From Deltaproteobacteria bacterium (GTDB taxonomy: Bacteria; Desulfobacterota; Syntrophia; Syntrophales; UBA2210), in NCBI GenBank assembly GCA_030603465.1, contig JAUVXT010000023.1:1-16581 (forward strand): a DNA stretch of 16,581 nt, given 5' to 3'. The notes under the pieces were generated by a model. It ran no database searches and was not told the origin of the DNA. It saw only the letters and a program-made list of their open reading frames with translations. The first letter of the stretch is position 1, and every line of letters starts with the position of its first letter. Shown here one piece after another: positions 6,484-14,294 of the stretch. Position numbers and translations under genes: made by a program.

Positions 6484-6647
6484 ATAATCTCCCTTTGGGG
6501 TCAGGTCTCAATATTTGACACGCCCCCTGCAAGCGACCGTTTCACGAAAAGCGGGCCGCAAAGATAAAATATTCGGCATAAATAGCCAGTATCATATTGA
6601 AAGTTAACATTTAACAGATTTAAAAAACAAGGTCAATCCAAGAAATA

Positions 6648-6676
6648 TTGAACCTGGACCGAATTACTGTTATATT
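6648..6676 (+). promoter_or_regulatory. Sigma70-type promoter of lptFG
   Basis: TTGAAC (6648-6653) is followed after exactly 17 bases by TATATT (6671-6676), predicting transcription from about 6683 and a 5' leader of roughly 30 bases before the lptF ATG. This also argues against starting lptF at the TTG at 6648, which would fall inside the -35. Confidence 0.6.
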
Positions 6677-6713
6677 GACCTCTATCACAAGAGGCCATGC
6701 AGATAATAACTAT

Positions 6714-8081
6714 ATGAATACAATCATCAACCGCTATATCCTGAAAGAGATTTCAGTCCCATTTTTCATGATCCTCTTTATATTTACCTTCGTCCTCCTT
6801 ATGGGAAGGATACTCCAGTTGATGGACCTCATGATCAACAAGGGTGTGGGTTTTTCATACGTAGCACACCTCATCCTTTATCTCATGCCGTCGTTCCTGA
6901 TTATCACAGTACCGATAGCATTGCTGATATCTATCCTGATCGGCCTGGGAAGGCTTTCGGGAGACCATGAAATTACAATATTCAAATCTTCCGGGATAAG
7001 CCTGTACCAGATTCTCTTGCCCATAGGCGTAGCGTCACTCATGGCATTCATTGTCACGGCAATTACAGGATTTTTCCTTGTCCCCTACGGCAATTTTGCC
7101 ACAAAAAATTTGCTCTTGAATATAGCCAAACAAAAGGCAAATATCGGGATCAAGGAAAAGGTGTTCAACGACGGTTTTAAACAATTGATTCTCTATGCGG
7201 AGAAAATCCCCGTGCATGGAAATTTTATGGAAGGTGTCTTTATTTTTGACAGTCGTATAGACAAACAGCCGACCACAATAATAGCCCAAAAAGGTTATCT
7301 TGTTTCATCACCCGAATCGGCATCTGTTACACTGCGATTGAAAAATGGAAGCTCCCACACGGTAGACGCGGAGCTGAAAACCTATAAAAAAATGGATTTC
7401 AGCTCCTATGACGTAAATCTCGACCTCTCTGCATCTATAACGGGGGGAAATAACACAATTTCCAAGGACAGCAAGGAGATGTCTCTCTTCGAACTGGCAA
7501 AGAGTATAAAAGATACCGGCAAGGCCAGCGCGGCATCCAGGGAGATACTGATTGAATTTAACAAGAAGTTTACCGTGCCCCTTTCATGCATCATATTCGG
7601 ACTCCTGGCAATCCCCTTTGGTGTCACACGAAACGTGTCAGGGAAATCCAGAGGTTTTGTAATAGGCATCTTCCTCGTCATGACCTACTACGTTCTCCAG
7701 TTAAGCGGTGAGGCCCTGGGAGAGACGGGTAAAATATCACCCATCCTGGGCGCATGGGCGCCGAATATAATTCTGGGCAGCTTTGGAGTATATCTACTCA
7801 TTATGGCGGCAAAGGAAAAGTCGCCTTTTCTCCACGTAAAAATGGCTATCGCTCCTGTGAAAGAAATACTCTCTCGAAAACCGCATATAACGGAAATGCC
7901 GACACTGCAAAATTTTGTAACCCTTCAGGATAAGCTTAAGACAAATCCGGGAAAGATATTCTCCCGGATGTCTAAAAAAGAGCTTATGGCAGGGGTAAAG
8001 AAAAATAAAATTATCATCCGGGCAAAAGAAAAGCTCCTTCCTCTTTACTATAAATTGAAAGGCAAACTGGATAGATCCTGA
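6714..8081 (+). CDS. lptF: LPS export permease LptF, with a long basic C-terminal tail
   Basis: LptF pairs with LptG and the ATPase LptB2 to extract LPS from the inner membrane and push it across the periplasm. The product is 455 residues from the ATG at 6714 (MNTIINRYILKEIS, the family start). An N-terminal TM block (about 13-35, 50-80, 100-124) carries the cytoplasmic coupling-helix region GRLSGDHEITIFKSSGIS. A periplasmic beta-jellyroll domain follows (about 130-280), then three C-terminal TM helices (about 287-303, 313-331, 346-366). Residues 368-455 form an extra cytoplasmic tail rich in Lys and Arg, absent from E. coli LptF (366 residues). The upstream TTG at 6648 was rejected because it overlaps the promoter. 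Shine-Dalgarno is weak. lptG follows after 1 base. Confidence 0.9.
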   Translation: MNTIINRYILKEISVPFFMILFIFTFVLLMGRILQLMDLMINKGVGFSYVAHLILYLMPSFLIITVPIALLISILIGLGRLSGDHEITIFKSSGISLYQILLPIGVASLMAFIVTAITGFFLVPYGNFATKNLLLNIAKQKANIGIKEKVFNDGFKQLILYAEKIPVHGNFMEGVFIFDSRIDKQPTTIIAQKGYLVSSPESASVTLRLKNGSSHTVDAELKTYKKMDFSSYDVNLDLSASITGGNNTISKDSKEMSLFELAKSIKDTGKASAASREILIEFNKKFTVPLSCIIFGLLAIPFGVTRNVSGKSRGFVIGIFLVMTYYVLQLSGEALGETGKISPILGAWAPNIILGSFGVYLLIMAAKEKSPFLHVKMAIAPVKEILSRKPHITEMPTLQNFVTLQDKLKTNPGKIFSRMSKKELMAGVKKNKIIIRAKEKLLPLYYKLKGKLDRS

Positions 8082-8082
8082 A

Positions 8083-9165
8083 ATGAATATACTGGACCGT
8101 TACATCCTCAAAGAATTTACAAAGTCGCTCATTTTGATCGTTGTCTCTCTTATATGCCTTTATCTAATTGTGGATTTTTTTGAAAGAATAAGGATGTTTC
8201 TCAGTAATCACGCAACGATATATCAGATACTTTCCTATTTTTCTTTCACTATTCCAACCATATTATCCCAGATGATTCCCGTTGGAATTCTTCTGTCATC
8301 CCTTCTGACCTTCGGACTTTTTTCAAAAAACAGCGAAATCACCGCCATGAAAGCAAACGGGGTAAGCCTTTACCGTATAGCCTTACCGGTCATAATATTC
8401 TCCATCGTCGTTTCCGGCTTCACCTTTCTACTCAGCGAATTCATTACACCCTACGCAAACCAGAAGGCAAAGTTTATAAAACTTATCGAGGTCCAGAAGA
8501 GGGAAAAACTGGGTTCCTTCAAGAATAATCAGATCTGGTACAGAGGGAAAAATGGAATCTATAACTTCAGCATGTTTGATCCCGAGACCGGAACTCTGAA
8601 AGGGATAAGAATAAGCTACCTTGATAAAGACATGGTTATGAAGATGAGAATCGATGCAAAGGAAGCAAAATGGAAAGATGGCAAATGGACCTTTCATGAC
8701 CTCCTCATCACAACATTCCCGAAAGATGATTATCCCAACCTCAAGTTTAGAAAATCATCGATCATTGATCTCCCTGAAAAACCGTCTGATTTCATGATTG
8801 TTCAGAAGAATGCGGATGAAATGGGTTACTGGGATCTGAAAAAGTTCATAAGGAAAATACAATCGGAAGGCTATGATGCCACCCGGTATCTTGCCGACAT
8901 GCATGGAAAGATCGCCTTTCCCCTTGTATGCGTCATTCTGTCCATCCTGGGATTATCCTTTTCGCTCTTCAGGCAGGAGAAGAAGGGTGGGATTACACAG
9001 AGTATCGGGGCCGGGATTGTAATAGGATTTTCCTACTGGATAGTCTTCGCCTTTGCCCTTTCGCTGGGCCGATCGGGAGCAATGCCCCCTCTTCTTGCCG
9101 CCTGGGCGGCAAATATATTGTTCGGAATTGCAGCCCTTATACTCCTTGTACGAATAAAAACATAA
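8083..9165 (+). CDS. lptG: LPS export permease LptG
   Basis: This is the second transmembrane subunit of the LptB2FG exporter, which also contacts LptC and forms the lateral gate for LPS. The product is 360 residues, the usual length. It starts MNILDRYILKEFTKS, has N-terminal TM helices (about 13-32, 47-78, 98-118) with the coupling-helix segment FSKNSEITAMKANGVS, a periplasmic jellyroll (about 125-270), and three C-terminal TM helices (about 280-297, 305-325, 333-355). The ATG lies 1 base after the lptF stop, so translation is likely coupled; no separate strong Shine-Dalgarno is seen. It is in the second position after lptF, as in most Gram-negative bacteria. Which permease is F and which is G rests on order and on length, and could be swapped. 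It converges on alaC with 13 bases between stops. Confidence 0.9.
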   Translation: MNILDRYILKEFTKSLILIVVSLICLYLIVDFFERIRMFLSNHATIYQILSYFSFTIPTILSQMIPVGILLSSLLTFGLFSKNSEITAMKANGVSLYRIALPVIIFSIVVSGFTFLLSEFITPYANQKAKFIKLIEVQKREKLGSFKNNQIWYRGKNGIYNFSMFDPETGTLKGIRISYLDKDMVMKMRIDAKEAKWKDGKWTFHDLLITTFPKDDYPNLKFRKSSIIDLPEKPSDFMIVQKNADEMGYWDLKKFIRKIQSEGYDATRYLADMHGKIAFPLVCVILSILGLSFSLFRQEKKGGITQSIGAGIVIGFSYWIVFAFALSLGRSGAMPPLLAAWAANILFGIAALILLVRIKT

Positions 9166-9178
9166 ATTAAGCCGCTTG

Positions 9179-10396
9179 TTATACCGTCTCTATCCCGCCA
9201 TTTTGAAGATCCGCAAGAGCACGTCTCATCTGTTTCAATGCCTGCCTGATCCTGTGATGGTTCTCCACAAGGGCGATACGGACGTAACCCTCTCCCTCCT
9301 CACCAAAGCCAACACCGGGGGACATGGTCACGTTTGCATGTTTTGCAAGATAGAGAACGAAGTCCATCGAACCCATCCTGTCAAAGGGTTCAGGTATCTT
9401 GGCCCATACGAACATTCCAGCCTTTGGCTTGTCGATTTTCCAGCCCATCCGTTCCAGACCGCTGCATAGGGTATCTCTCCTGCTTTCATAGGTTTCAGCC
9501 TGTTTATGCACATCGGGATCACAGTCCCGCAATGCCACTATCCCTGCTATCTGTACTGGAGAAAATATACCATAATCATAATATCCCTTTATCTTTGCAA
9601 GGCCCTCTATAAGCCGTGGATTGCCCATGCAGTATCCTATGCGCCAACCCGCCATATTGTATGATTTAGAGAAGGAACCGAATTCAACCCCCACATCCTT
9701 GGCGCCGGGAGTTTCAAGGAAACTGGGCGCTACATATCCATCAAATGTTATTTTTGCATAGGCAAAATCGTGCAGCACCAGGAAATGATACTTCTTGGCA
9801 AGTCTCACGATCTCTTTAAAAAAGTCCCTCGATGCCAGTGCACAAGTCGGATTATGGGGATAATTCAGCATAAGGACCCTGGGGCGCGGGATTATAGATT
9901 CACACAGTTTGGCAATACGCTCCAGGAATACCTCCTCAGAAGCGAGGGGGATTCTTATCACGTTGCCTCCGGCTATAACCGGGGCATATATATGGATAGG
10001 AAACGCAGGAGCAGGGACAAGAACGTTGTCTCCCGGTCCGACAACTGCCAGACACATATGTGAAACACCCTCCTTGGAACCAATGGTGCAAATCACCTCG
10101 GACTCGCTATCCAATTTGATGCCATAATCCCTTTGATAGAATTTTGCTATTTCGCGTCTTAGATTTCTCAGTCCCTCGGCTACAGGATAGCGATGGCTCT
10201 TTGGGTTCTTAACCACATCGCAGAGCTTTTCGACGACGGTATCGGGCGTTGGATCTGTGGGATTACCCATCCCAAGGTCGATAACGTCTTCCCCTCTCAA
10301 GCGCTTTTCAATCTTGATCTTGTTTATCATACCGAACAGATAGGGGGGCAACTGCTCCATACGCCTCGCAAATTGAATATCATTCCCTGCACTCAT
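9179..10396 (-). CDS. alaC: Alanine transaminase, AlaC-type class I aminotransferase
   Basis: AlaC transfers the amino group between glutamate and pyruvate to form alanine, using PLP in the cytoplasm. The product is 405 residues from ATG 10396. It shows PPYLF (17-21), GMGNPT (42-47), GSKEG (106-110), NYPHNPT (178-184), D210 (LHDFAYA), the PLP lysine K244 in SFSKSYNMAGWR, and carboxylate-binding R373 (YVRIALVEN). It is co-linear with E. coli AlaC (412 residues) through all these motifs, which separates it from AspC. The start was chosen because GGAGG lies 5 bases upstream; the frame stays open further upstream, but that extension runs through a terminator hairpin. A leader with five Ala codons and that terminator suggests attenuation. 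LL-diaminopimelate or another keto acid specificity is the alternative. Confidence 0.85.
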   Translation of the reverse strand: MSAGNDIQFARRMEQLPPYLFGMINKIKIEKRLRGEDVIDLGMGNPTDPTPDTVVEKLCDVVKNPKSHRYPVAEGLRNLRREIAKFYQRDYGIKLDSESEVICTIGSKEGVSHMCLAVVGPGDNVLVPAPAFPIHIYAPVIAGGNVIRIPLASEEVFLERIAKLCESIIPRPRVLMLNYPHNPTCALASRDFFKEIVRLAKKYHFLVLHDFAYAKITFDGYVAPSFLETPGAKDVGVEFGSFSKSYNMAGWRIGYCMGNPRLIEGLAKIKGYYDYGIFSPVQIAGIVALRDCDPDVHKQAETYESRRDTLCSGLERMGWKIDKPKAGMFVWAKIPEPFDRMGSMDFVLYLAKHANVTMSPGVGFGEEGEGYVRIALVENHHRIRQALKQMRRALADLQNGGIETV

Positions 10397-10424
10397 TACA
10401 TCCTCCATACATTTAATTACCATA

Positions 10425-10459
10425 CAAAATAAAAGCCCCGAGCCAATCGACCCGGGGCT
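10425..10459 (-). terminator. Rho-independent terminator in the alaC leader (candidate attenuator)
   Basis: On the minus strand AGCCCCG (10459-10453) pairs with CGGGGCT (10440-10434), with a 12-base loop, followed by TTTTATTTTG. It lies about 20 bases upstream of the alaC Shine-Dalgarno and well downstream of the promoter, and no gene ends here on this strand, so its natural role is premature termination of the alaC transcript. On the plus strand it is followed by AAAATTG and would not terminate. Confidence 0.75.
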
Positions 10460-10529
10460 AAAATTGAAAACACCATGGGTCATTCATCTTCAGACCATGG
10501 CGTTCGATGCTGCTTATCTCTATCCTTTA

Positions 10530-10604
10530 TTACATGCAACTATCTTCCGCCCGGACTGAATTCCCCGCGGCGGCAGCTGCGATTATATATTTAATTTTCT
10601 TCAC
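10530..10604 (-). CDS. Candidate leader peptide with five consecutive Ala codons, upstream of alaC
   Basis: A 24-codon frame starts at GTG 10604-10602 and begins MKKIKYIIAAAAAG, ending at TAA 10532-10530. Residues 9-13 are encoded GCA GCT GCC GCC GCG (10580-10566). It lies 27 bases after the predicted transcription start and about 70 bases before the terminator, the arrangement of amino-acid leader peptides, and the downstream gene makes alanine. Weak points: the start is GTG with no clear Shine-Dalgarno, and a basic start followed by an Ala-rich stretch also resembles a decayed signal peptide. A second possible promoter (TTGAAA 10612-10607, TATATA 10589-10584) would start transcription inside this frame. 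Confidence 0.35.
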   Translation of the reverse strand: MKKIKYIIAAAAAGNSVRAEDSCM

Positions 10605-10637
10605 GGTTTCAACTTTCAATCAAACAATGTGGCTTAT

Positions 10638-10666
10638 ACCATAAACAATCCTTCAAGTTTTGTCAA
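10638..10666 (-). promoter_or_regulatory. Sigma70-type promoter of the alaC leader
   Basis: On the minus strand a perfect TTGACA (10666-10661) is followed after 17 bases by TATGGT (10643-10638), predicting transcription from about 10631 and an untranslated leader of roughly 235 bases. A weaker alternative lies at 10612-10584. Confidence 0.55.
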
Positions 10667-10683
10667 TAGGGTTCCCTGTAGTT

Positions 10684-10711
10684 TTTACTAAGATATTAAT
10701 TTTCATATAAT
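10684..10711 (+). promoter_or_regulatory. Possible promoter of the large exported protein gene
   Basis: A perfect TATAAT (10706-10711) has a weak TTTACT 16 bases upstream, pointing to a start near 10718 and a leader of about 195 bases. That leader contains a hairpin CTTCCCC/GGGGGAG (10808-10828) of unknown role. The region is very AT-rich, so chance -10 matches are likely. Confidence 0.3.
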
Positions 10712-10913
10712 ATTATGGAGATTTTTATTTCTTTCGACAACTTTAGTTTTCTGATATTGTTCATTCAACGGAGGGTTTATATAACCTTTAACTGTAAAAG
10801 TTAGTATCTTCCCCTACATCTGGGGGAGACAAAGTGACAGTCGATTAACTCTTTAAATAAATGTGTTTCAGATTTTGTTTGATGTAACGTTGACATTTAC
10901 AGGAGCGCGAATT

Positions 10914-13900
10914 ATGAAGAAAAGTATCTCCCTTTTGCTTATCGCTGTTTTTATAATCATTTCGGGTATCGGTGACACCGCATCTGCGGCACGGCGTCCG
11001 GATATAATAAGTTACGATGCCGAACTGTTGCAAGACGCGATAACCGTGCATATAAAATGGCAATCGGAATACCCTGTAGTCAAAGCCGCTGTCTCTGCCG
11101 GAAACGAGCGACAGGAAATGGAACTCGATCCTTACGATGACAACATAAAGGATGCCTACGGGTACCATGGAGAAACCTCGGTTCTGGTAAAGATAGATTC
11201 CTCTGGATTCCTCGACGAAGAGATAGCATACGTTGTGCAGATCACAGATGATGTGGGCAAGAGAAGCCGGAGAATTTCGGGCACACTGAAGATAGCCACC
11301 ACCGGGGGTACAAGCGATCAAACCGACGATAGCCTGTCCGATCAGTATGTTGCGCCTTCACCGGATGGGAAGAGTCCCTCAATGATAGACAAAGTGATCA
11401 AGGTCATGGAACGCCATGACACTCCACCCGTTGTCTCGGAAATCAGGGTCAATTTCATTGGAGATAAGACGGTCAATTTCTTCAGCAGCGCCATAGACGA
11501 CAAAGGACTGCGAGACGTAAAGATACGGATAGTTGATGACAAGGGGAGTACAGTCGGCGAAAAGGTCTTCTCCGATCTTGGTAAGACGTGGCAGGGTACG
11601 ACAGCGTCCTTTAAACTTGCTCCAGGAGATTATACGGTGGTGGCGCAGGCTACCGACAGTGCCGGGAATCGATCACCGGAAAAACGGAAGAATTTCTCAA
11701 CAAAGGCCGGAAAGATTCCTGACAGGACTCCCCCGGTAACGGTTATTTCTCCTGCTGGAGGAACCTACAAGACCCCTCAGAATTTGACGTTAACCTGCAC
11801 CGATGCCGGAGGTTCCGGCTGTAAGGCAACCTATTACACAACAGACGGAACGGCGCCGACGATCAAATCGCCACTCTACAGAGGACCGTTTGCTGTCTTC
11901 AAAACAACGACGGTAAAATTCTTCAGTACCGACAAGGCAGGCAACAGTGAAACTGCAAAAAAAGAAAACTACACCATTCAACCGCCGCCACCAAAGCCGC
12001 CGGTTGTGATTCCTGAAGGAAAATGTCAGATAAAGATAACGGATGATATTAAAGGGCATCATGGACCAAAAGGAGTGTTCTTTAAGAAGACAGCTAAGCT
12101 CATGGTTCCTGATCTGTATTCACGCATTATTGTTGCAGCAGATGCAGAAGGGAGTAAGCCATGGGGCGCCGATGACTGGGCCAACTTTACAGTTACTTCG
12201 CCCACGGGCGCCAAGCAAACGGCAAGTTTGGGTAAGAACGATGCCTGGGGAAAACCAATTGGAGAACAATACATCTTATCTAATATCATTAAACTGCAGC
12301 CTGGCCTGAACACCATTCACGTAGATCTATGGAACGAGTTTGCCCCAGCGGGCAGTAATCAAGGTTCCTCAGCCATGTGGCTTGTTGTCCAGTGTCCTGC
12401 TGGCCAGGGCTGCCAGAACGGCCTCTGTGTGCCCACGGTTCAACCACCACCTCCTCCGCCGCCGCCAAAAGATACCATCCCGCCGGTAACACAGGCATCC
12501 CCAAAGGGAAGTACCTATGTGAAAACTCCGGTTGTGACTCTGATATGCACCGATACAGGCGATTCCGGGTGCAAGGACACCTACTACACGACAGACGGAA
12601 AGGCGCCGACGACCAACTCACCCATCTACAGAGGACCATTCACTGTCTCCGAATCAACAACGGTGAAATTCTTCAGTACCGACAAGGCGGGAAACAGAGA
12701 AGCGTTTAAAACTGAAAGGTACGTCATTCAACCACCTGCGCCGAAGGATACCGTCCCACCGGTAACAAAGGCAGCACCAGCAGGAAAGACCTTCACAAAT
12801 CAGGTAAGGGTAACCCTCGTCTGTAAAGATAATACAGGCGGTTCCGGCTGTAAGGCAACCCATTACACTACCGACGGAACGGCGCCGACGATCAACTCAC
12901 CCATCTACAGAGGACCCCTCGCTGTATCAAAAACAACAACGGTGAAATTCTTCAGTATAGATAAGGCAGGCAACAGTGAGAAAGTTTCGTCTGTCTTATA
13001 CACGATAAAACCAGTTCACCAGGAAAAGGCCACCCTGAGAATTGACAAGACAGTGTTCCTCGCCGGGGAGCCTATCCGTGTTAAATTCAAAACCCCCAAG
13101 GGGTATGACCAGAAAGCCTGGGTGGGCATCATACCGTCCAATATACCTCACGGCTCGGAAAAGGTGAATGACGCCAACGACCTGACATATAAGTATCTCA
13201 ACAACAAGATTTCGGGGATTCTTGACTTTGTCGCCCCTCGCAAGCCGGGCGAGTACGATTTTCGCATGAATGACTCAGATACCGACGGCAATGAAGTCGC
13301 TTCGGTTTCATTCATCGTTGAGAGAGGCGAGGGAACGCTCCATCTCCTGAAGAGGGAATACGAACTCAGGGAGAAGTTCGTAGTGGAGTTTACAGCTTCG
13401 CCTTATTGGCCGAAAGATGCGTGGATAGGACTTATCCCTGCTTTGGTTCCACACGGTTCGGAAAAGGTAAACGATGAGAGAGACCTCGCCTATAAATACC
13501 TGGACGGGCGGGCACGTGGCAGTATTACATTTTCCACGCCCACCGAACCGGGCAACTACGATCTGCGTATGTTCGACAGGGACAATGGCAGCGAAATTAC
13601 CTCTGTTTCTTTCAAGGCCATAATACCCAAGGGAACGCTCAGGCTTGATGGTCAAACCTTTGCCCCCGGAACGGAGATTGCCGTCCATTTCACCGCATCT
13701 CCCAACCTTCCGGACAAAGCCTGGGTGGGCATCATACCGTCTAATATACCTCACGGATCGGAAAAGGTGAATGACGCCAACGACCTGGCATATCAGTATC
13801 TCGCAGGAAAGACGAAAGGAACCCTTATATTCCGGGCACCGAAAACGACAGGTACATATGACTTCCGCATGCACAATTCCGACAACAACGGCTATGAGAT

Positions 13901-14294
13901 CGCCTCGGTTTCCTTCACCATTACCAACACAATTCCATCACCTGTGACCAAACCACCCGGACAAGCAAAAGACAAGCGAAAACCCGTCGTAAGAATTGTA
14001 AATCTCCCCAGCACCCCGGCTGATTACTACAAGTGGTCCACGGCTCAGCAGTGCCAGTATTTCAGAGAAAAGTACGCTAAGTTCCAATGGTACTTCGACG
14101 CGAAGGACGATACGGGACTTGACCGCTATGAGATATACCACGCCAGAAAGATAGTGAAAAAAGGAACCATCGGCGGCAACAGAACATTCGAGCAGATCAT
14201 CGATTTTACCTGTCCTAACATGATACGGATAGTTGTCTATGATATAACGGGGAAAGAAGGCTACGCTGCAACGATGATCTCGACAAACAAATGA
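10914..14294 (+). CDS. Large exported multidomain protein with three chitobiase C-terminal-type repeats and three PHGSEKVND repeats
   Basis: The product is 1126 residues from ATG 10914, chosen for AGGAG 8 bases upstream and because it places a Sec signal peptide at 1-25 (MKKSISLLLIAVFIIISG, cleavage near ASA-A). Residues 26-270 are two beta-rich, Ig-like segments. CHB_HEX_C_1-like repeats lie at about 272-356, 521-606 and 613-699, each with YYTTDG or HYTTDG, YRGP and VKFFS, and a Cys pair (C295/C303, C545/C553, C637/C646). Between them is a domain at 368-507 ending in Cys-rich CPAGQGCQNGLC, with proline linkers PPPPKPP and a run of eight Pro. Three 95-100 residue modules (705-803, 807-903, 906-1004) share VPHGSEKVND or IPHGSEKVND. 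A final beta domain (1022-1126) has C1047 and C1100. I see no catalytic domain or C-terminal anchor. It is probably a secreted or surface adhesive or scaffold protein; function is not established. Confidence 0.85.
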   Translation: MKKSISLLLIAVFIIISGIGDTASAARRPDIISYDAELLQDAITVHIKWQSEYPVVKAAVSAGNERQEMELDPYDDNIKDAYGYHGETSVLVKIDSSGFLDEEIAYVVQITDDVGKRSRRISGTLKIATTGGTSDQTDDSLSDQYVAPSPDGKSPSMIDKVIKVMERHDTPPVVSEIRVNFIGDKTVNFFSSAIDDKGLRDVKIRIVDDKGSTVGEKVFSDLGKTWQGTTASFKLAPGDYTVVAQATDSAGNRSPEKRKNFSTKAGKIPDRTPPVTVISPAGGTYKTPQNLTLTCTDAGGSGCKATYYTTDGTAPTIKSPLYRGPFAVFKTTTVKFFSTDKAGNSETAKKENYTIQPPPPKPPVVIPEGKCQIKITDDIKGHHGPKGVFFKKTAKLMVPDLYSRIIVAADAEGSKPWGADDWANFTVTSPTGAKQTASLGKNDAWGKPIGEQYILSNIIKLQPGLNTIHVDLWNEFAPAGSNQGSSAMWLVVQCPAGQGCQNGLCVPTVQPPPPPPPPKDTIPPVTQASPKGSTYVKTPVVTLICTDTGDSGCKDTYYTTDGKAPTTNSPIYRGPFTVSESTTVKFFSTDKAGNREAFKTERYVIQPPAPKDTVPPVTKAAPAGKTFTNQVRVTLVCKDNTGGSGCKATHYTTDGTAPTINSPIYRGPLAVSKTTTVKFFSIDKAGNSEKVSSVLYTIKPVHQEKATLRIDKTVFLAGEPIRVKFKTPKGYDQKAWVGIIPSNIPHGSEKVNDANDLTYKYLNNKISGILDFVAPRKPGEYDFRMNDSDTDGNEVASVSFIVERGEGTLHLLKREYELREKFVVEFTASPYWPKDAWIGLIPALVPHGSEKVNDERDLAYKYLDGRARGSITFSTPTEPGNYDLRMFDRDNGSEITSVSFKAIIPKGTLRLDGQTFAPGTEIAVHFTASPNLPDKAWVGIIPSNIPHGSEKVNDANDLAYQYLAGKTKGTLIFRAPKTTGTYDFRMHNSDNNGYEIASVSFTITNTIPSPVTKPPGQAKDKRKPVVRIVNLPSTPADYYKWSTAQQCQYFREKYAKFQWYFDAKDDTGLDRYEIYHARKIVKKGTIGGNRTFEQIIDFTCPNMIRIVVYDITGKEGYAATMISTNK
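11727..13010 (+). repeat. Three chitobiase C-terminal-type domain repeats (coding)
   Basis: Units lie at about 11727-11981, 12474-12731 and 12750-13010. All encode TPPVT or PPVT starts, a TTDG...APT...SPxYRGP core and TTTVKFFS(T/I)DKAGN. DNA identity is high in the core: ACGGAACGGCGCCGACGATC is shared by units one and three. The first and second units are separated by the Cys-rich domain. Confidence 0.8.
13026..13925 (+). repeat. Three tandem Ig-like modules with the PHGSEKVND motif (coding)
   Basis: Units lie at about 13026-13322, 13332-13622 and 13629-13925. Each reads roughly (A/G)TLxL, a WVGIIP or WIGLIP strand, PHGSEKVND, DLxYxYL, then YDxRM and a SVSF end. Units one and three contain a 78-bp block (13113-13190 and 13716-13793) identical at 75 positions, while unit two is clearly more diverged. 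Confidence 0.85.

Noticed and set aside
6648..6713. Upstream TTG start adding 22 residues to LptF
   Set aside because: The TTG is the first half of a good -35 box, and the family begins at the MNTIINRYILKE methionine at 6714.
10397..10483. Upstream in-frame ATG codons adding up to 29 residues to AlaC
   Set aside because: The extension runs through a rho-independent terminator and has no ribosome binding site, while the ATG at 10396 has GGAGG at ideal spacing and matches the usual AlaC start.
10740..10860. Possible c-di-GMP or other riboswitch upstream of the large exported protein
   Set aside because: There is a GC hairpin and a GACAAAG stretch, but the conserved core and two-helix layout of a GEMM-I riboswitch are absent.
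10863..10913. Upstream ATG adding 17 residues to the large exported protein
   Set aside because: It would bury the signal peptide behind extra residues; the ATG at 10914 has AGGAG and gives a standard signal peptide.
11342..13874. Several minus-strand open frames inside the large exported protein gene
   Set aside because: They are shadows of a repeat-containing gene with a clear signal peptide and conserved domains on the plus strand.
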